Assembly: GCF_002291425.1 (NCBI RefSeq)
Contig: NZ_CP014136.1
Coordinates: 2,418,001 to 2,482,000 of the forward strand
Direction: 5' to 3'
Source: Gibbsiella quercinecans
GTDB lineage: Bacteria; Pseudomonadota; Gammaproteobacteria; Enterobacterales; Enterobacteriaceae
Length of the DNA: 64,000 nucleotides
The position numbers and the translations under genes are program-made. This document shows positions 60,369-64,000 of this stretch, in pieces (the stretch's first letter is position 1; the number at the start of each line of letters is the position of its first letter). The notes beneath the pieces were generated by a model that saw nothing but the letters and a program-made list of their open reading frames with translations, did not search any database and was not told the origin of the DNA.

Positions 60369-60851
60369 GTTGAATTCGCACGCGGTACAAGTGGTTTTAG
60401 ATTGAATGCGCAAGTATACCCGTTGACCGTAAGATATACAGCCACAATCCAGCATCAAGTGCGAATCATCAAACAAAAAGCGGTTTTGGCCGCCAAAAGG
60501 CCGGGGAAATCGCCAGTGCCAAGGCTGCCGGCAGCCCCATATCTCGCCAACACACTCAGGGTGAAAGCAAGCAAAGTGCTCAGCAGTTCATCAAGACAAG
60601 CGCAACGATGGGCCAAAGAGCAAAGCCAACGCATCTACAACGCTACTTTATTCCGGGTGCTGCACGAGTATTTTTTGCACATTTTTTTCACAGAATAATA
60701 CGTTATAAAAAAGATAAATCCCCTCTATTTTAATATTTGACAAGCTACTATTGAAATAGCCTAAATTTACTTATTAGCTATAATTTGGTATTCTTAGCTA
60801 TAAGAATTGCAAATAAAAAAGCATGGTTGATTTTATTAGGAAAAAAATAGA
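60369..60851. promoter_or_regulatory. spacer between glyQ and luxI
   Basis: No gene is supported in these 483 bp. Composition changes sharply from GC-rich to AT-rich near 60680, marking the left edge of the AT-rich luxIR segment. The luxI leader has a TTGACA (60737-60742), a TATAAT (60779-60784) not spaced with it, and a 10-bp direct repeat TTAGCTATAA (60774-60783 and 60794-60803). No lux box is seen here. Confidence 0.5.
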
Positions 60852-61559
60852 ATGATAGAGATTTTCAATGTGAATTACGATCTACTTTCTGAAAATAGAT
60901 CTGCAGAGTTATTCTCTCTTAGAAAAAAAACGTTTAAAGATCGTCTCGACTGGATTGTAAACTGCAAAAATAATATGGAATTCGACGAGTATGACAACTC
61001 ACATACTACGTATCTTTTCGGCGTCTGTGACAATCTTATTATTTGCAGCATGCGGTTTATTGAAACAAGATATAATAATATGATCACAGGCACCTTTAAG
61101 CATTATTTTAATAAAATCAATATTCCAGAAGGTAACTACCTTGAAGCCAGCAGATTATTTATTGATAAACAACGTGTGCGTTCCTTTCAGCTTCATCAAC
61201 ACCCAATTAGTTCAATCCTTTTCTTATCCATGATCAACTATGCCCGCGATAAAAATTATGAGGGGATTTATGCGATTATCAGTCATCCAATGCTAATCAT
61301 ATTCCAGCGCTCCGGTTGGAAAATTTCTATCGTTGAACAGGGGATGTCAGAAAAGAACCAGAAAATTTACCTGATTTATATGCCCGTAGATAATAAAAAC
61401 CAGCAAACACTCATTAACCGCATCCAAAAGCACGAGCTACTCTCAAACAAAAACGGCCTAGATGCGTGGCCACTATCACTCAGCATCCGGGAGAATCGGT
61501 CTGATGAGCTGCAGCTCGATCCCAAGCCTTATGGCATGTTTAGCATTGGTAACGCCTAG
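60852..61559 (+). CDS. LuxI-family N-acyl-homoserine lactone synthase
   Basis: A 235-residue AHL synthase. The invariant residues are present: R24, F28 and W34 (LRKKTFKDRLDW), the acidic FDEYDN near D45-D48, the arginine of CSMRF and the EASR motif (EASRLFID). It makes an acyl-homoserine lactone from SAM and acyl-ACP; which acyl chain cannot be read from sequence. It resembles the EsaI/ExpI/YspI group. It is about 20 residues longer at the C-terminus than is usual, and its last 84 bp overlap luxR on the other strand. AT-rich, unlike its neighbours. Confidence 0.93.
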   Translation: MIEIFNVNYDLLSENRSAELFSLRKKTFKDRLDWIVNCKNNMEFDEYDNSHTTYLFGVCDNLIICSMRFIETRYNNMITGTFKHYFNKINIPEGNYLEASRLFIDKQRVRSFQLHQHPISSILFLSMINYARDKNYEGIYAIISHPMLIIFQRSGWKISIVEQGMSEKNQKIYLIYMPVDNKNQQTLINRIQKHELLSNKNGLDAWPLSLSIRENRSDELQLDPKPYGMFSIGNA

Positions 61560-62219
61560 CTTTTTAACGGCATTGCCAATATGATATTTTACTGTGGTGA
61601 GCTTAATCCCCAAGATAAGTGCAATTTCCGGATAGGATTTACCCATACTCGCCCAGTAAATAATTTCATTCTCACGCTTTGAGAATATCTCCTTTTTGTT
61701 CATTTTCTCAAAATCATCAGGACTATTCAGCTCCTGATAATGCTCTGTGAGCTTCTCATGCGTAGTAATCAATAACATTTGAATTTTGTCTTTATCTTGT
61801 TCTATTTTACCCTCGAGATCATCCCCGCAATTCTCATCAAGGATAAGAGATAAGACAACAAGATTATGATAATGATCGTGAAGCACAAATGTATATCCAT
61901 TTATGATATTGTAATTCTTCGCCATATCAAAAATCTTGGGGAGTTTTAATCCTGAACTGATCATTATATTTTCATCCCAAGAGAAAGGGGTGATACGGTG
62001 CGATGCCATAATCAGTACTGGATCGATAAATTGATAATTATTATTTTTGTAAAACTCGAACCACTCTGTCCGGTTAGATATTATTTCAAAATTAGCCGGG
62101 TTTCGTTTATTCATTATTGCATAAGCATATTTAATATTATTATATTCGCTTAACTTCCTTTCCAAATGATTTTTTATGGAGGTGTTGATAAACTCATTAT
62201 CAAAAAATGATATAGACAC
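61476..62219 (-). CDS. LuxR-family quorum-sensing regulator, EsaR/ExpR-like
   Basis: A 247-residue regulator. The autoinducer domain has the conserved W and Y (TEWFEFYKNNNY), D-P (FIDPVLIM), W (FSWDEN) and G (INGYTF). The DNA-binding domain at about residues 178-240 (FSKRENEIIYWASMGKSYPE, then TVKYHIGNAVKKLGV) is complete. Length and convergent overlap with the synthase gene suit the EsaR/YspR group, which often bind DNA without signal and release it when AHL accumulates; this behaviour is inferred. Start codon is GTG at 62219 behind AAGGAG. AT-rich. Confidence 0.92.
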   Translation of the reverse strand: MSISFFDNEFINTSIKNHLERKLSEYNNIKYAYAIMNKRNPANFEIISNRTEWFEFYKNNNYQFIDPVLIMASHRITPFSWDENIMISSGLKLPKIFDMAKNYNIINGYTFVLHDHYHNLVVLSLILDENCGDDLEGKIEQDKDKIQMLLITTHEKLTEHYQELNSPDDFEKMNKKEIFSKRENEIIYWASMGKSYPEIALILGIKLTTVKYHIGNAVKKLGVTNAKHAIRLGIELQLIRPILPDAE

Positions 62220-62244
62220 GTAACCATCTCCTTAAAAAAATACA

Positions 62245-62291
62245 TTAATTATGCTAAACTATAACATACAATTATAATTTAGCATAATTAA
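62245..62291. promoter_or_regulatory. 14-bp perfect inverted repeat in the luxR promoter
   Basis: TTAATTATGCTAAA (62245-62258) and TTTAGCATAATTAA (62278-62291) are exact reverse complements, 19 bp apart. A minus-strand -10-like TATAAT (62271-62276) lies between the arms, so the repeat straddles the probable luxR promoter and looks like an operator. It is not of lux-box type. Confidence 0.55.
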
Positions 62292-62508
62292 AAAGTCTTT
62301 AATCAAACCATCAAGTAAAACACGACTAAACAACCTTCATTGCTAATAAGCACGGATATACTAACTTATGATTACATTAGCTTTGATATATTATCACAAT
62401 GAAACAAATTTTCAGTCTGTAAAAATACAAAGATGAAAACCGGGTGAAAGATATATAAAGAAATGTTCAATAATAATGTCTAGCGACACAAGTATGTGTG
62501 CCAGTGCA

Positions 62509-62522
62509 TTGATTTTTATCAA
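62509..62522. promoter_or_regulatory. FNR-type box (perfect consensus)
   Basis: TTGATTTTTATCAA equals the FNR consensus TTGAT-N4-ATCAA at all ten fixed positions. It lies about 214 bp upstream of the predicted sRNA start and about 250 bp upstream of the luxR promoter, at neither one's standard distance, so its target is unclear. Confidence 0.5.
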
Positions 62523-62692
62523 TTAAATTGAAATTATTAACAATGAACATTCTATGAAGAGAAAACGATAGGCCAAGAAAATACCACTAACAGTATAGGA
62601 AAATTCTAAATTGCATAGAACAAAGAAATATCTGAGTTTCATAAAAAAAACAATAACTTCCCCGACGACATTACTGACGCAAGAGAAAGAAA

Positions 62693-62722
62693 TTGACAAA
62701 TAATCTATGGTGATACGATAAT
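62693..62722 (+). promoter_or_regulatory. sigma-70 promoter of the candidate sRNA
   Basis: A perfect -35 TTGACA (62693-62698) and a -10 GATAAT (62717-62722, one mismatch) are separated by 18 bp. Transcription would start near 62729. It is the best promoter pattern in the segment. Confidence 0.75.
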
Positions 62723-62728
62723 AATTAA

Positions 62729-62791
62729 ACTATTTTCCCTGGTGTTGGCCAAATGGCTAGCTGATCCTGGTAACAGGATCAGTTTTTTTTT
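62729..62791 (+). ncRNA. candidate small RNA with ArcZ seed (short ArcZ-like sRNA)
   Basis: Between a strong promoter and a strong terminator lies room for an RNA of about 62 nt and no ORF. Its 5' part includes TTTCCCTGGTGTTGGC (62734-62749), identical to the 16-nt core at the 5' end of the processed form of E. coli ArcZ, the region that pairs with rpoS, flhD and other targets. Next comes a 5-bp mini-hairpin TGGCC-AAAT-GGCTA (62746-62759) and then the terminator; ArcZ also has seed, mini-hairpin and terminator. Unlike full ArcZ (about 120 nt, cleaved by RNase E), this RNA would be made directly in the short form. Hfq dependence is expected from the U-rich end. Expression is untested; the ArcZ match is from memory. 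Confidence 0.75.
62761..62791 (+). terminator. intrinsic terminator of the candidate sRNA
   Basis: CTGATCCTG (62761-62769) pairs perfectly with CAGGATCAG (62774-62782) around GTAA and is followed by nine T. No protein gene precedes it on this strand for about 1.2 kb (luxI is the last), which is why a short RNA is proposed. Confidence 0.92.
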
Positions 62792-62852
62792 GTATTTTTT
62801 TGAGCACTCAGTCTCTTGTTGATAACGATAAGAGTTTTTATCAGCAAATGAT

Positions 62853-62886
62853 AGTTGTACTAAAGTACAGTCAGACACTGTACTTT
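62853..62886. promoter_or_regulatory. lux-box-like cluster upstream of tag
   Basis: AGTTGTACTAAAGTACAGTC (62853-62872) agrees at 15 of 20 positions with the EsaR box ACCTGCACTATAGTACAGGC (recalled). Its right half overlaps a second perfect inverted repeat, AAAGTACAGT (62862-62871) and ACTGTACTTT (62877-62886). A plus-strand promoter TTGTAC-N17-TGTACT (62855-62883) can be drawn through it, and a weaker one on the minus strand. It lies about 180 bp before tag and 640 bp from luxR. Confidence 0.6.
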
Positions 62887-63065
62887 CTTATATGACCGCT
62901 ACGCCCTTTCTGAAAAAAATTCAGCTCTAACCCTATTGGTTACCTCTGCTGCCATTAACTGCAGCAGGGCAATCTTGAGCAATGATCTTACCCACAGACA
63001 CTTGCCAAACCGGCCGCTTCAGGCGATGATTACCTGTAAATAAACACAGTAAAAGGGCATTCAGC

Positions 63066-63638
63066 ATGACAGACAAACGCTGTGGCTGGGTAACAGCCGA
63101 TCCGTTGTATATCGATTACCACGACAATGAATGGGGCCAACCCACGCTCAGCGGCCAAGCGCTGTTTGAAATGCTATGTCTTGAGGGCCAACAGGCTGGG
63201 CTTTCCTGGATCACGGTGCTGAAAAAACGGGAAAACTATCGCCGGGCCTTCCACCAGTTCGATCCGCAGCACATTGCCGCCATGACCGAGCAAGACATAG
63301 AAGCCCTGCTGCAAAATAGCGGCATTATCCGCCACCGGGGCAAAATTGAAGCCATCATCAACAATGCCAGGGCCTATCTGGCGATGGAGGCCGCCGGCGA
63401 AGACTTTGTGGCGTTCATCTGGCAATTTGTCGATGGCAAACCCCTGCTGAACCACTGGGAAACGCTGGCCCAGGTGCCGGCAAAGACGCCGCAGTCCGAT
63501 GCCATGTCCAAAGCGCTGAAAAAACGCGGCTTCAAGTTTATCGGCTCCACCACCTGCTATGCCTTTATGCAGGCCTGCGGGCTGGTGAACGATCATCTTA
63601 CCCAATGCATCTGCCATCCGGCATCATGCCGGGCCTGA
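63066..63638 (+). CDS. tag: DNA-3-methyladenine glycosylase I, Tag
   Basis: A 190-residue repair enzyme that removes 3-methyladenine from DNA. It starts with the zinc cysteine region RCGWVTADPLYIDYHDNEWG and keeps CLEGQQAGLSWITVLKKREN, IIRHRGKIEAIINNARAY and FMQACGLVNDHLTQCICH (zinc ligands). It matches E. coli Tag throughout. Its end overlaps yiaC by 13 bp, as the two genes also adjoin in E. coli. GC-rich again. Confidence 0.96.
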   Translation: MTDKRCGWVTADPLYIDYHDNEWGQPTLSGQALFEMLCLEGQQAGLSWITVLKKRENYRRAFHQFDPQHIAAMTEQDIEALLQNSGIIRHRGKIEAIINNARAYLAMEAAGEDFVAFIWQFVDGKPLLNHWETLAQVPAKTPQSDAMSKALKKRGFKFIGSTTCYAFMQACGLVNDHLTQCICHPASCRA

Positions 63639-64000
63639 TCCGCGCCGCTTGCCGGGAAGATACAGAACGGCTGATACAACTGTGGCTGATCAGCACCATA
63701 GCGGCCCATCCGTTCGTGCCGGAAAGCTATTGGCGGCAGAGCACCTGGCTGGTGCGGGAACGCTATTTGCCGCAGGCGAAAACCTGGGTTTATTTGCACG
63801 CGGGCAGCATCGTCGGCTTTATCAGCATCCTGGAAGAGCGCTTTGTCGGTGGGTTGTTCGTAGAACAGGCCTTTTACGGCCGCCAGGTGGGCCAGGCGCT
63901 GATGCAATTTGTCCAGTGCCGCTATCGTTGGTTGAGCCTGGAAGTTTACGAAGAAAATCATCGCGCCTGCGCCTTTTATCGCAAGCAGGGGTTCCAACAG
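63626..64000 (+). CDS. yiaC: GNAT acetyltransferase YiaC, cut by the window edge
   Basis: The first 125 codons of a GNAT protein. ATG 63626 lies within the tag end. LWLISTIAAHPFVPESYWR, GFISILEERFVGGLFVEQAF, GQALMQFVQCRY and LEVYEENHRACAFYRKQGF follow E. coli YiaC, a peptidyl-lysine acetyltransferase. The acetyl-CoA loop is partly degenerate (YGRQVGQALM). The C-terminus lies outside the window. Confidence 0.9.
   Translation, partial: MPGLIRAACREDTERLIQLWLISTIAAHPFVPESYWRQSTWLVRERYLPQAKTWVYLHAGSIVGFISILEERFVGGLFVEQAFYGRQVGQALMQFVQCRYRWLSLEVYEENHRACAFYRKQGFQQ

Larger units (their letters stand above)
62220..63065. other. AT-rich intergenic segment between luxR and tag
   Basis: About 845 bp with no credible protein gene. 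It contains, from left to right, a 14-bp perfect inverted repeat in front of luxR, an FNR-type box, a strong promoter plus short sRNA plus terminator, and a lux-box-like cluster; each is listed separately. AT-richness falls off near 62930, giving the right edge of the segment. Confidence 0.7.

Noticed and set aside
60189-60698. An open frame across the glyQ start into the spacer
   Set aside because: More than a third lies antisense to glyQ, and the remainder shows no family features.
62368-62436. A 22-codon ORF in the AT-rich segment after luxR
   Set aside because: No ribosome binding site, no recognisable sequence, and AT-rich DNA yields such short frames often.

Overview
The window is chromosomal DNA from an enteric gammaproteobacterium, most likely Serratia or a near relative (Yersiniaceae). 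This rests on close resemblance of XylABFGHR, MtlADR, GlyQS, FdhDE, SodA, AldB, WecH, YiaF, YibF, YibL, Tag and YiaC to their E. coli counterparts, on the GC-rich codon use, and on a convergent EsaI/EsaR-type quorum-sensing pair. It is an inference from protein families, not a species call. No rRNA, tRNA, CRISPR array, insertion sequence or prophage was seen.

Layout. 1-2.4 kb: a beta-glucoside PTS operon (6-phospho-beta-glucosidase, BglF) behind a BglG-type antiterminator site and terminator. 2.7-5.3 kb: an SDR oxidoreductase, an alpha/beta hydrolase and a small membrane protein. 5.4-13.2 kb: a divergent gene cluster of unknown substrate. One arm is a fused permease/ATPase ABC transporter, PhyH dioxygenase, binding protein and class II aldolase; the other is RidA, DUF1028 and M20 peptidase. 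A DsdC-like LysR gene lies at its edge. 13.5-23.5 kb: a phytase-like periplasmic protein and the whole xylose locus (xylR, xylFGH, xylAB). 23.5-31.3 kb: an isochorismatase-like hydrolase with a GlxA-type regulator, wecH, aldB, yibF, a DcrB-like lipoprotein, fdhE and fdhD. 31.4-35.5 kb: an Ula-type PTS with an AlsE-like epimerase and a divergent LacI-family regulator with two clear operators. 35.6-38.8 kb: sodA, yiiM, a methyltransferase, a decayed RelE/antitoxin pair and yibL. 38.9-45.4 kb: a MocR/LysE pair and the mannitol operon mtlADR behind a row of CRP sites.

45.7-57.3 kb is a nitrogen region. A NitT/TauT-type ABC transporter with a sigma-54-like promoter is followed by yiaF and then a complete guanidine operon. 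The guanidine operon has a sigma-54-like promoter, a guanidine-I (ykkC) riboswitch, a three-gene ABC importer, two carboxyguanidine-deiminase subunits and a biotin-dependent guanidine carboxylase. Allophanate hydrolase is not present. glyS and glyQ follow.

60.7-63.0 kb is markedly AT-rich and looks acquired. It holds luxI and luxR, whose 3' ends overlap by 84 bp, and then about 840 bp with no protein gene. That gap is not empty. It carries a perfect FNR-type box, a strong promoter followed within about 60 nt by a strong terminator, and a cluster of lux-box-like half-sites. The short transcript predicted between promoter and terminator contains the 16-nt core of the ArcZ small RNA seed, followed by a mini-hairpin and the terminator, the same architecture as processed ArcZ. 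This candidate short ArcZ-like sRNA inside a quorum-sensing island is the most interesting item in the window. tag and a truncated yiaC close the window.
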